Positions 1 to 7,597 of a stretch of 20,189 nucleotides of DNA are shown here, in pieces. How positions within the stretch are numbered: position 1 is the first letter of the stretch; each line of letters begins with the position of its first letter. The translations under genes were made by a program, and so were the position numbers. Below the pieces are notes generated by a model, which was not told the origin of the DNA, searched no databases, and saw nothing but the letters and a program-made list of their open reading frames with translations. The stretch comes from an uncultured Barnesiella sp. (GTDB taxonomy: Bacteria > Bacteroidota > Bacteroidia > Bacteroidales > Barnesiellaceae_A), in assembly GCA_904502265.1 (NCBI GenBank), contig CAJGDT010000007.1, positions 1-20,189 of the forward strand, in the 5' to 3' direction.

Positions 1-321
1 ATAAGCGAAACGGCGGTTGGATATGCGTGTGATGAAGAGTCTTTTATGTGCTTGACATCGGAGGTGTGTTACTATTGGGACTTTGAAGATTCTATATTAT
101 TCAATTTGAGCCCCGATGGAGAATCGATAGTGTGGTATATGGCTACCGAAAATAAAACATCGGAAGGATATAACTCTATTGTATATGTTGACTACAAACC
201 CGTTAGCCAAACAAAGGTGAAAACTTATGATCCTGACGAGCATGGTAATTATACACGCTTTGTAACAATTACATCAGACGGTGTAGAGCACGAACGACTT
301 GTTACGTATGAATACTATTGA
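1..321 (+). CDS. Unrecognised protein, C-terminal 106 residues (5' end outside window)
   Basis: The frame is open from the first base to a TGA at 319-321, so this is the 3' end of a gene that starts before the window. The first ATG inside it (46) is probably internal, because the frame reads on upstream of it without a stop. The fragment is rich in Tyr, Asp, Glu and Thr, has no membrane segment, and ends in alternating hydrophobic/polar stretches that suggest beta strands. A DEHGNYTR segment near the end resembles the 'D-x-x-GN-W/Y-T' strand-turn seen in many secreted Bacteroidota proteins, so an exported protein is plausible; this is inference. Only 28 bases separate it from the CHAT gene, which suggests one transcript. 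I do not recognise the family. Confidence 0.6.
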   Translation: MSETAVGYACDEESFMCLTSEVCYYWDFEDSILFNLSPDGESIVWYMATENKTSEGYNSIVYVDYKPVSQTKVKTYDPDEHGNYTRFVTITSDGVEHERLVTYEYY

Positions 322-349
322 TTGTAAATGAGTGATAAAATATAGCCGC

Positions 350-3181
350 ATGAGGATTTTTATCAAGATTGTTATCCTATTCGTATTGGGGGTTGCCCCA
401 CTATGTTCGTCTTATGCACAAAATCAAGAGCAAGTAAAAAAGGCAAACAATCTGATGCAACAAGCAGGCATGCAACTTTTGGTTCACAAGAACTATAAGT
501 CGGCCTGCTCTCTCTATGAACAGGCGGCTACTCTTTATCGCAAAGAATATGGTAATGATAGTCGCAAATATCTCGAGGCAATAAAAGGGGCTGCCGATTG
601 CTATGATAAGGTAGGTAATACCCGATTGGCAATAAGTAACTATCGCAAGTTGCTCAAGAGCAATGATATATGGCAAACAGACTATGTGTGTTTGCAGTTG
701 GGTCGTATATATAAGCAACTGGGCAATGTAGATGCAAGTATCGATGTATATACTACCGGAATAGGTCAGTATAAAAGAAACGGCGGCCGATGGAATAACA
801 ACTATTACCGTATCTATAAAGAGTTATATAAGCTTTACTACGATGTAGGAAATATGTCGGAGGCAGCGAGAGTATGTGCTGAGTTATGTGATTTGATACG
901 CGTTGATAAGCCGAGGTGGTTGGCTTTTAGCAGTGATTTGGCAACAATATACCAGCAGTCGGGCAATCATCTTGCAGCGCTAAAGCTTTATCATGAGATA
1001 TTGTCTGTTTACGAGGCGGGTCATTCGCTGTCGGGTGATAATAGCGAAAGCATTTGGACTAAACGAGGTTTTGCTAAGGTTGTCCCCGGAGAATCCGTTA
1101 CTCAGCAGTACAATATTGCCGAGGTGTTGCGAGGTATAGGTAGTTCGTATTTCGAAATTGGAAACTATGAAAAGGCTGCTGAATATTTCTTGCAGTCGTA
1201 CAATAAATTTAAGACTCTCAATAGCACCCTTTCTCAAAATGTATTTTTCGTATTAATACCGTTATCCACTTGCTATTCGGAGATTCATCGTGTAGAAGCC
1301 TCTATTAAATATGCCCGTGAGGCATACGAAATGGCCGATAGATATGATATGGGTAAGGATGAAGAAATGTTGGCATTGACAAACTATGCTAATATTCTGT
1401 TATCTTATGGTAAAGAAAAAGAAACTCTCGATGTGCTGAATTCGGCTTTGCGCAAAACGACCGATAATCAGATTAAAGCCGGCATATACAATAGTTTATC
1501 CTATATTTATGCTGAGCATGGCAGTTCTGACAAAGCTATAGAGTTTTCACAATTGGCAGCATCGCTCAGTGACGATCCCGTCTATTTTCACAACCTTGCG
1601 GTGCATTATTCCAATGCAAAAGATTTTACCAAGGCCGGCACTGCTGTGAAAAAAAGTTGGGAGTTGGCTGTAGATGATATGAAAGCAATGTTCTTGCAAA
1701 ATAGAGAAGATGACTATGGGCACATTTGGGACAAATATAAAGTGTATGTTAAATCGCCTGTTACACTCTTGTGGCAAACTGATGATGCCGAAATATTGAA
1801 ATATGCTTACAACTCCCTTCTTATGACCAAGTCCATTCAATTGGCAACATCATTGCGATTTAGAAACATCATCAATAATAGCGGCGATGTCAAGCTGAAA
1901 GAACTATATGATAGATGGATAAACAGTACCGAAGAGCAGCGTGATTATGTCGATATAGAGTTGGAATTGTTGTCAAAGGTAAACAATTTAGGTGGCGATT
2001 TTGACATATTCAATATTCGATGGGATGATGTGCGCAATAAATTGAAAAAGGACGAAATAGCAGTTGAGTTTGCACACATAACTCGTACCGATACGAAGGA
2101 GAAGGTATATCTTGCACTGATACTCACATCGGAATCGGATGCACCCGAATGTGTTATGATCAGCATCGATAATGCCATAGAGAAGCTGTATAGAGATAAT
2201 GACATCAATACACTCTATAATTCATCTCGTGCGGGTGATGTGATATGGAGCAAGATTATTGACGTAGCACAAAGTAGATGTCCTGATATTAAAACCATAT
2301 ATTTTGTGCCCGATGGGGTATTACATTCGATGTCTGTCGAGTATATGATTTCGCGCGGAAATCGTATGAGTGATAGATATAATATGCGTCGTTTATCATC
2401 CTCAAGAGATATTGTAAAAGAGGGTAATCAAAAGGTATCAAGCAAGAGTGCTGTCCTTTTTGGTGGAATTGATTACAATACAACCGTAGAGGATATGGAG
2501 TATTACTCATACACTCTCACGCAAGAACGTAGTGCCGATAAGTTTTGGAACTATCTGCCCGGCACGCAGGATGAGGTATATCAAATTGACAACATATTGA
2601 GTAGTAATTCATATACAACCGAACTTCATAGTGGCGCATCGTGTGTCGAAGAGCAATTCAAGATATACTCCAAAAACTCGCCTGAAATAATACATATTGC
2701 TACTCATGGCTTCTATAAGCATGATGAAAGTGGTGAAAGCGAAAATGAGGCAATAAGTGAAGGAATATCTCTGAAAAAATGCGGACTTGCATTTGCCGGT
2801 GCCAACCAGAGTGTGTTGGGAAATTACAATATCCCCGACGATGTGGATGACGGTATATTGAGTGCGTCCGAAATTTCAAAACTCGATCTTGCTAATACCT
2901 CACTTGTAGTAATGTCGGCTTGTCAAACAGGTCTTGGAGATATAAATGACGATGGCGTATTTGGTCTTCAGAGAGCGTTTAAAAAAGCCGGTGTAAACAG
3001 TATATTGATGAGTATGTGGAATGTAGATGACCTTGTGACTCAAAGTTTTATGACTGAGTTTTATAAAGGATTAGCCACTGGTCTTACCAAACATCGAGCA
3101 TTAGCTCATGCACAACAATATGTTATACAGACCTATGGCAATAACCCTCGCTATTGGGCTCCCTTTGTTTTGCTTGATTGA
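350..3181 (+). CDS. Secreted TPR protein with C-terminal CHAT (caspase-like) domain
   Basis: The 943-residue protein starts at ATG 350, which directly opens a signal peptide (basic MRIFIK, hydrophobic core, predicted cut SYA|Q near residue 23). An in-frame GTG at 332 would only add six residues. Residues about 24-440 are helical repeats of TPR type (repeated A-x-x-x-Y and G-N-Y-x-K-A patterns), usually a protein-binding scaffold. Residues about 600-943 form a CHAT domain: YFVPDG at 651-656, HIATHG with the expected catalytic His at 786, and SACQTG with the expected nucleophile Cys at 858, followed by a GLQRAF-A-G helix and MWNVDD. CHAT domains are clan CD cysteine peptidase relatives, and both key residues are present, so proteolysis is possible but unproven. 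The signal peptide points to the periplasm or cell surface. There is no clear C-terminal membrane segment. It lies 26 bases before the CHASE2 gene, and its natural substrate is unknown. Confidence 0.9.
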   Translation: MRIFIKIVILFVLGVAPLCSSYAQNQEQVKKANNLMQQAGMQLLVHKNYKSACSLYEQAATLYRKEYGNDSRKYLEAIKGAADCYDKVGNTRLAISNYRKLLKSNDIWQTDYVCLQLGRIYKQLGNVDASIDVYTTGIGQYKRNGGRWNNNYYRIYKELYKLYYDVGNMSEAARVCAELCDLIRVDKPRWLAFSSDLATIYQQSGNHLAALKLYHEILSVYEAGHSLSGDNSESIWTKRGFAKVVPGESVTQQYNIAEVLRGIGSSYFEIGNYEKAAEYFLQSYNKFKTLNSTLSQNVFFVLIPLSTCYSEIHRVEASIKYAREAYEMADRYDMGKDEEMLALTNYANILLSYGKEKETLDVLNSALRKTTDNQIKAGIYNSLSYIYAEHGSSDKAIEFSQLAASLSDDPVYFHNLAVHYSNAKDFTKAGTAVKKSWELAVDDMKAMFLQNREDDYGHIWDKYKVYVKSPVTLLWQTDDAEILKYAYNSLLMTKSIQLATSLRFRNIINNSGDVKLKELYDRWINSTEEQRDYVDIELELLSKVNNLGGDFDIFNIRWDDVRNKLKKDEIAVEFAHITRTDTKEKVYLALILTSESDAPECVMISIDNAIEKLYRDNDINTLYNSSRAGDVIWSKIIDVAQSRCPDIKTIYFVPDGVLHSMSVEYMISRGNRMSDRYNMRRLSSSRDIVKEGNQKVSSKSAVLFGGIDYNTTVEDMEYYSYTLTQERSADKFWNYLPGTQDEVYQIDNILSSNSYTTELHSGASCVEEQFKIYSKNSPEIIHIATHGFYKHDESGESENEAISEGISLKKCGLAFAGANQSVLGNYNIPDDVDDGILSASEISKLDLANTSLVVMSACQTGLGDINDDGVFGLQRAFKKAGVNSILMSMWNVDDLVTQSFMTEFYKGLATGLTKHRALAHAQQYVIQTYGNNPRYWAPFVLLD

Positions 3182-3207
3182 ATGAATGGATAAAGATTGA
3201 TTCTATA

Positions 3208-4365
3208 ATGAAGATTGCGAAAAAATATATAATGCCTATGGTGGTGGCGGTATTGTCGCTGATAATCATGACAATATCCATCAACGGCTTTTCTATCATG
3301 TCGCTGTTCTCGCCTGTGGATGGTAAGAGCGATTTTCAGTTGTCGGACATATACACAAAGGTTGCCAATAGACGAGGAGTCTCCTATTGCAGTGACAGAG
3401 TGTTGGTTGTGGCATCTGATAATTGCACTCGAGAAGAGCTTGTAGGGATGATTGATGTGTTAGAATCGATGCACCCCGCAGCAATAGGTGTAGATATCAA
3501 TTTCCAGTATCCCGGTCACGATGATTCTTATATGCTCTCGGTCTTTGACGAATGCCATAATTTAGCCCTTCCATTAATCGTGTCTTATGATGAGGAGAAA
3601 GATGTATTTGTAAAGGATGAATGGACTAATTCATTCCTTACAGAATGGTTGGAGGAAGATAAATTTTCTATCGTTAATTTGGAACGATATACCACGTGGG
3701 GCCCGGTACGTTCATTCCGACCATTCTATACTATCGATGATGAACAAATACCGAGTTTCTCGGTGCACCTTGCATCATTGGCCGATAAGGTGGCTACGGA
3801 TGCTTTTATAGACCGAGGTCATGAGAGTGAATATATCAACTTCACCTCGCGTATAGTGGAGGTTATAGCTCCTGACGATATCTTTGCTGAAGATGGTGCT
3901 ATCAAACCCAATATAGCCGAGAAGGTAGAAGGACGAGTTGTGATAGTAGGCGATATCAATAATAGTAAAGATTTATTCCCAGTCCCTCATGAGGATAAGA
4001 TGCCGGGTGCTATCATTCATGCGCATTGTGTCGATACTATTCTTGAAGGTAACTATATCGACTCATTTCCCGAATGGTTGAATATCCTTATATCTGTAGT
4101 GCTTTGCTACCTATTTATGTTGCTTCATATTCTTGTTGAGAAATATGTAGACAATGGAGTTGACTTTATAATAAGAGTAGTGCAAGTGTTGATGATGTTT
4201 GTACTATACAAGATTGGATGCACTCTTTATGCCCATAACTATTATGTAGACGTGTCGCTTGTATTGCTTATGGTAGCTTCTACGGCTTTTGTACTTGATA
4301 TATGTTCCGGTATTGAGCACTTTGGTAAATGCTTGATAAACAAAATAAAAAGTATAAAGCGTTAG
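3208..4365 (+). CDS. CHASE2-domain membrane sensor without an output domain
   Basis: This 385-residue protein has one membrane segment at about 8-26, a large extracytoplasmic region at about 30-288 and three membrane segments at about 290-310, 319-340 and 346-366, then a short basic tail. The extracytoplasmic part has CHASE2 marks: GVDINFQ at 94-100, GRVVIVGD at 242-249 and MPGAIIHAH at 265-273 before the first of the trailing helices. CHASE2 is a sensory domain usually fused to a cyclase, kinase or other cytoplasmic output; here the protein stops about 20 residues after the last helix, so no output domain is present. ATG 3208 is preferred over an upstream TTG at 3178 that overlaps the CHAT stop, because it begins a normal membrane-protein N terminus. 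The ligand is unknown. Tight spacing on both sides suggests it works with the CHAT and FecR-like proteins. Confidence 0.85.
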   Translation: MKIAKKYIMPMVVAVLSLIIMTISINGFSIMSLFSPVDGKSDFQLSDIYTKVANRRGVSYCSDRVLVVASDNCTREELVGMIDVLESMHPAAIGVDINFQYPGHDDSYMLSVFDECHNLALPLIVSYDEEKDVFVKDEWTNSFLTEWLEEDKFSIVNLERYTTWGPVRSFRPFYTIDDEQIPSFSVHLASLADKVATDAFIDRGHESEYINFTSRIVEVIAPDDIFAEDGAIKPNIAEKVEGRVVIVGDINNSKDLFPVPHEDKMPGAIIHAHCVDTILEGNYIDSFPEWLNILISVVLCYLFMLLHILVEKYVDNGVDFIIRVVQVLMMFVLYKIGCTLYAHNYYVDVSLVLLMVASTAFVLDICSGIEHFGKCLINKIKSIKR

Positions 4366-4426
4366 GGTGTGTAAAGAAGAATATTTTTATTATTTGATTT
4401 TCTGAATTTGTTTGAGTTTAAGATAT

Positions 4427-5281
4427 ATGGCTAAGTATAAATATTTATGGGTGTTGTTGTTATTTATCTGCCCATTGCTTTCGATGGCGCAAAACAACAA
4501 TGTTATAGTTCGTCTCAAAGGTGATGTGCAGATTATGCACCGAGCCGATAAACAGTGGAAAACCTTGCACGTGCGCGATACCGTTAAACTAATCGACAAG
4601 ATAAACCTTTCGCCCAATAGCTCGGTGAGTATTATGAAGACCTCTACTCGTGCGGTGTATACGGCCGATAATGCCGGCCAAATGACCGTGCGTGACATTA
4701 TAAAGAAAGCCGAGAGTAGAGATATGGCAGTAATAAATAATGTGATAAAAGAGAATGTTTCGTCTGCTGGAAAAAATTCTCGTAGAGACTTTACAAGTTA
4801 TGGAGCCTCGGTAAGAGGGCAGGGTGATGACAGCGAAATAGATGCTGTATATGCGCATGTATATAAGGCTATCAGCACTATCTATACACGAGGTGAAATA
4901 AAAGAAAACGCAATGTCGCCTGCCATATCTCGGGTGTATGCCGATGACACTTTCTCGTTTAAAGTGACAGGTGTAGATGATTGTGCCTGCTATATAAATA
5001 TCTATTGTGTCGACTTATCTAATCAGTCGGTTGAGGCTTGTTATCCACGTAACATTTCAACTGCCAGTGTGTCAAGCTCTGAGTTTATGCTACCGGGTGT
5101 GTTTTATGACTCAAATGAAGTTGTCTATTTGTTGGTTGCCTCAACTGTTGACTACGATTCGTCGCTTATAAGTCTCAAATTAAGAAACGGCGAAAAACCT
5201 CAAAACGGCACCGATAATGACAAGGTAAAATGTTCCCTTTCGACCGATGCTCGCAAACTCCTCCAACGACACAATAAATGA
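4427..5281 (+). CDS. Secreted protein with FecR-like and possible DUF4384-like regions
   Basis: The 284-residue protein opens with a signal peptide (MAKYKY, Leu-rich core, SMA|Q near residue 21), which favours ATG 4427 over a TTG 15 bases upstream. Residues about 25-90 resemble a FecR-type beta fold: a 'G-D-V-x-I' strand, then 'K-x-W-K-x-L', a turn, and 'I-x-L-S-P-N-S-S-V-x-I'. Residues about 90-165 look like a helical or flexible linker. Residues about 168-252 resemble DUF4384-like regions that follow caspase or kinase partners in other bacteria: DTFSFKVTG, a Tyr-rich strand, a 'CYPRN' turn and a final strand 'VVYLLVAST'. Both assignments rest on pattern memory, and the second is the weaker. 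The gene follows the CHASE2 gene by 61 bases and ends before a strong hairpin, so it is probably the last gene of the operon. It contains Cys at 186, 188, 194, 205 and 269. Confidence 0.75.
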   Translation: MAKYKYLWVLLLFICPLLSMAQNNNVIVRLKGDVQIMHRADKQWKTLHVRDTVKLIDKINLSPNSSVSIMKTSTRAVYTADNAGQMTVRDIIKKAESRDMAVINNVIKENVSSAGKNSRRDFTSYGASVRGQGDDSEIDAVYAHVYKAISTIYTRGEIKENAMSPAISRVYADDTFSFKVTGVDDCACYINIYCVDLSNQSVEACYPRNISTASVSSSEFMLPGVFYDSNEVVYLLVASTVDYDSSLISLKLRNGEKPQNGTDNDKVKCSLSTDARKLLQRHNK

Positions 5282-5296
5282 AGTGATAGGTAATAT

Positions 5297-5338
5297 AAAC
5301 AAACAACGCGGCAACCTAAGTTGTCGCGTTGTTTGTTT
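5297..5338. terminator. Bidirectional hairpin terminator between convergent genes
   Basis: Nineteen bases at 5297-5315 pair with 5320-5338 around a CTAA loop. All positions pair, with a single G-U wobble (G5311 with T5324). The GC-rich heart (ACGCGGCAAC) lies next to the loop, and the outer stem is AAACAAACA on the left and TGTTTGTTT on the right, followed by a further T. The U-rich arm serves + strand transcripts from the CHAT/CHASE2/FecR-like genes, and the reverse complement gives the same shape for the Sel1-like gene. It sits 15 bases after the FecR-like stop and 15 bases before the Sel1-like stop. Confidence 0.88.
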
Positions 5339-5353
5339 TATGTGATAATTTTG

Positions 5354-5680
5354 TTAGTTCTCAAACAGGTCGTTCCACGAGGTGTTTTTCTCAACACTGA
5401 GGCGGGTGGCCTTGTCGGTATCGCGGTCTACGCCTACACCATTGAAGTAGCAATAGATGAGTCCGTCCATCACGCGGTCATAGTGGTCGCATGTAAAAGA
5501 AACAGAAACTCCGTTGTAATATAGGTGGTTGTATATTTCAAATGCTCTTTCGGTATTTTTTGCATAGTGGTGACCAACTAAAAGACAATCGGCCAAATCA
5601 AGTAGAGCTGTGCGGTCGCCTGCGGCTGCACGTTCTTCGAGTTGTGCTAACTCTTCGGGTGAAAATCCATGTATTCTCAT
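5354..5680 (-). CDS. Small Sel1-like repeat protein
   Basis: This 108-residue protein has no signal peptide or membrane segment, so it is probably cytoplasmic. Residues 16-57 follow a Sel1/TPR-like helix pair (AAAGDRTALLDLADCLL, then KNTERAFEIYNHLYYNG), and residues 72-91 give a second, more typical unit (GLIYCYFNGVGVDRDTDKA). Sel1-like repeats bind partner proteins or peptides. Most such proteins have many repeats, so two or two-and-a-half is short. The gene ends at TAA 5354-5356 next to the shared hairpin and lies 161 bases after cdaA on the same strand, with its own candidate promoter. Its specific role is unknown. Confidence 0.72.
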   Translation of the reverse strand: MRIHGFSPEELAQLEERAAAGDRTALLDLADCLLVGHHYAKNTERAFEIYNHLYYNGVSVSFTCDHYDRVMDGLIYCYFNGVGVDRDTDKATRLSVEKNTSWNDLFEN

Positions 5681-5738
5681 ATTGATTCAATATTAAGGTT
5701 ATGAATTAAGGTATCTATTAAGTGGTATTTGAATTATA

Positions 5739-5746
5739 CAAATATA
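5739..5746 (-). promoter_or_regulatory. Candidate -7 element for the Sel1-like gene
   Basis: Read on the - strand this is TATATTTG, an exact match to the Bacteroidota -7 form TAnnTTTG. A possible -33 element (ATTG) lies 23 bases upstream, slightly further than the usual 19-21. The start codon at 5680 would give a leader of about 50 bases. The surrounding 5681-5841 interval is very A/T-rich, so a chance match is possible. Confidence 0.4.
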
Positions 5747-5841
5747 CAAATAGATTTTGAATAATTGTGCAATATGACGAGAAAAATTAAATATATGTAT
5801 TTGTTGCTATACGTTTATATTAAATATTGCCCCTATTGTAT

Positions 5842-6597
5842 TTAGTTCTGCGATAGGATGTTTTCAAGGTCTTTGCCGGATAGTGCCAAGTGGAACTTGC
5901 CATTTTGTGCTACCGATATGTTGCCGGTTTCTTCGCTTACGATGATGGCAATGGCATCGGTCTCTTGGCTGAGTCCTAGGGCCGATCGATGTCGCAAGCC
6001 GAGAGATTTGGGTATATCGGTGTTGTGCGATACGGGCAAGATACACGATGCAGCTGTAATGCGATTGTTTGATATAATCATGGCGCCATCGTGTAAAGGA
6101 CTGTTCTTGAAGAAAATATTTTCGATAAGGCGGGTGTTTACCTCGGCATTGATTGACTCACCTGTGAGTTCATACTTATCAAGTGGAGTGTTGCGTTCTA
6201 CGATAATAAGTGCGCCGGTCTTGGTCTTGGCCATGTTCATACAGGCGTGTACAATCGACATTACGTAGGGCTTTGCTTGTTCTTTATCGCCTTTTTGGAA
6301 GATGCTAAGTAGGAACTTCCATCGATTGCGCGAGCCGAGTTCGATGAGAAAACGACGAATTTCCTCTTGGAAAAGTACCACGAGTACCAGTAGACCCAGG
6401 CTCATAAACTTGTCCATGATGGCACCCAATAGGCGCATGTCAAGTATGAGGCGGAAGATAATCCATACAATAACAAAGGTGATGAGACCGCTGAATATTT
6501 TTATAGCTCCCGATTCCTTCATCATCTTGAAGAGGTAGTATAGCAGCGAGGCTACTATCAGGATGTCTATGGCGTCTTTAATTCCGAATTCTATCAT
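5842..6597 (-). CDS. cdaA: Membrane diadenylate cyclase (c-di-AMP synthase)
   Basis: CdaA condenses two ATP into cyclic di-AMP, a second messenger controlling potassium and osmolyte balance and cell-envelope homeostasis in other bacteria. The 251-residue protein has the family's normal length and layout: three membrane segments at about 11-29, 33-52 and 60-77, a linker, then the DAC domain at about 105-230. The key motifs are intact: GAL at 128-130, D170-G171-A172 in SPLHDGA, and R202-H203-R204 before SALG, which bind ATP and metal. The gene starts 25 bases after folP on the same strand. The folP-cdaA pair recurs in Bacteroidota, unlike the cdaA-cdaR-glmM cluster of Firmicutes. No CdaR-like regulator is seen here. 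Confidence 0.95.
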   Translation of the reverse strand: MIEFGIKDAIDILIVASLLYYLFKMMKESGAIKIFSGLITFVIVWIIFRLILDMRLLGAIMDKFMSLGLLVLVVLFQEEIRRFLIELGSRNRWKFLLSIFQKGDKEQAKPYVMSIVHACMNMAKTKTGALIIVERNTPLDKYELTGESINAEVNTRLIENIFFKNSPLHDGAMIISNNRITAASCILPVSHNTDIPKSLGLRHRSALGLSQETDAIAIIVSEETGNISVAQNGKFHLALSGKDLENILSQN

Positions 6598-6622
6598 TGG
6601 TGTATTCTTTATTTGTATTGTG

Positions 6623-7483
6623 TCAAGGTATGGTTGCAGTTACTATTTTTACAGCTTCTACGGCTTGTTTTACATCGTGTACGCGCAGAATGTTTGCACC
6701 GCCCATGAGTGCCAATACGTTGAGGGCTGTAGTGCCGTTGAGGCTTTCGGCAGGAGTGGTTTCAAGAAGTTTGTATATCATCGATTTTCGCGATATGCCC
6801 ACAAGAAGGGGTAGACCTATTCTTGTAAATTCGTCGAGGTGACGCATGAGACGGTAGTTGTCGTCGATTGTTTTGCTGAAACCAAATCCGGGGTCTAAAA
6901 TGATGTCGTTGATGCCCATGAGTGAAAGCCTATCAATTTTGGCTGCAAAATATTGTAATACATCGGCCGTAACATCTTCATATTGCAAGTATTGTTCTTG
7001 CATCATGGTGTTGGGAGTGCCACGCATGTGCATCATTACGTATGGTACCTGCAAACGGGCTATCGTGTCATACATCTTGTTGTCCATTTCGCCACCCGAA
7101 ATGTCATTGATGATGTGTGCACCGTACTCCTCGACACTCCATTGTGCTACTTCGGCACGGAATGTATCAACAGATACTATCATGTTTGGGCTTATGCGAT
7201 GTATCGCATCGAGCCCAATGGCAAGGCGACGTTTCTCCTCATCGATGCACACATCGTCGCAGCCCGGTCGCGACGAATAACCACCGATGTCTATCATATC
7301 GGCTCCATCTGCCACGAGTTCCTCTACACGTTGAGCCACTGCAATGGCATCGGGGCAACGACTATTATCGTAGAATGAGTCGGGGGTGACATTGAGTATG
7401 CCCATCACTTGTGGGCGCGACAAATCTATGAGCTTGCCACCTGCATTTATAGTGAGTTTTCTGTTGCGATTATCTATGAGCAT
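6623..7483 (-). CDS. folP: Dihydropteroate synthase
   Basis: FolP joins p-aminobenzoate to 6-hydroxymethyl-7,8-dihydropterin diphosphate to make 7,8-dihydropteroate, a cytoplasmic step of folate synthesis and the sulfonamide target. The 286-residue protein shows the full motif series of the TIM-barrel family: NVTPDSF at 31-37, DIGGYSSRPG at 65-74, DTF at 106-108, NDISGG at 126-131, HMRGTP at 152-157, DPGFGFSKT at 197-205, SRKS at 231-234 and RVHD at 267-270. The second motif reads GGYSSRPG instead of the commoner GGESTRPG, which I believe is usual for this phylum. It precedes cdaA by 25 bases, so the two are probably cotranscribed. On the - strand, TATTTTCG at 7506-7513 is an imperfect -7 candidate with no clear -33. 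Confidence 0.97.
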   Translation of the reverse strand: MLIDNRNRKLTINAGGKLIDLSRPQVMGILNVTPDSFYDNSRCPDAIAVAQRVEELVADGADMIDIGGYSSRPGCDDVCIDEEKRRLAIGLDAIHRISPNMIVSVDTFRAEVAQWSVEEYGAHIINDISGGEMDNKMYDTIARLQVPYVMMHMRGTPNTMMQEQYLQYEDVTADVLQYFAAKIDRLSLMGINDIILDPGFGFSKTIDDNYRLMRHLDEFTRIGLPLLVGISRKSMIYKLLETTPAESLNGTTALNVLALMGGANILRVHDVKQAVEAVKIVTATIP

Positions 7484-7597
7484 TTGAGTCTACTTTTACA
7501 AATAGCGAAAATACAACTTTTCTGTGAATAACGAAGTGATAAAATGAAATAAAAAGTGGATGTTGCCAAATTTTTTATTTTTCAAGCGATGATGTGG

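Noticed and set aside
328..345. A five-codon ATG...TAG reading frame just before the CHAT start
   Set aside because: It is too short to support and has no leader-peptide features such as repeated codons next to an attenuator hairpin.
3178..3207. TTG start for the CHASE2 protein overlapping the CHAT stop
   Set aside because: It would add ten polar residues before a normal membrane N terminus; ATG 3208 gives a standard start.
5681..5841. A/T-rich interval as a possible small RNA or riboswitch
   Set aside because: Only short A/T inverted runs are seen, with no GC-containing stem and no known riboswitch core.
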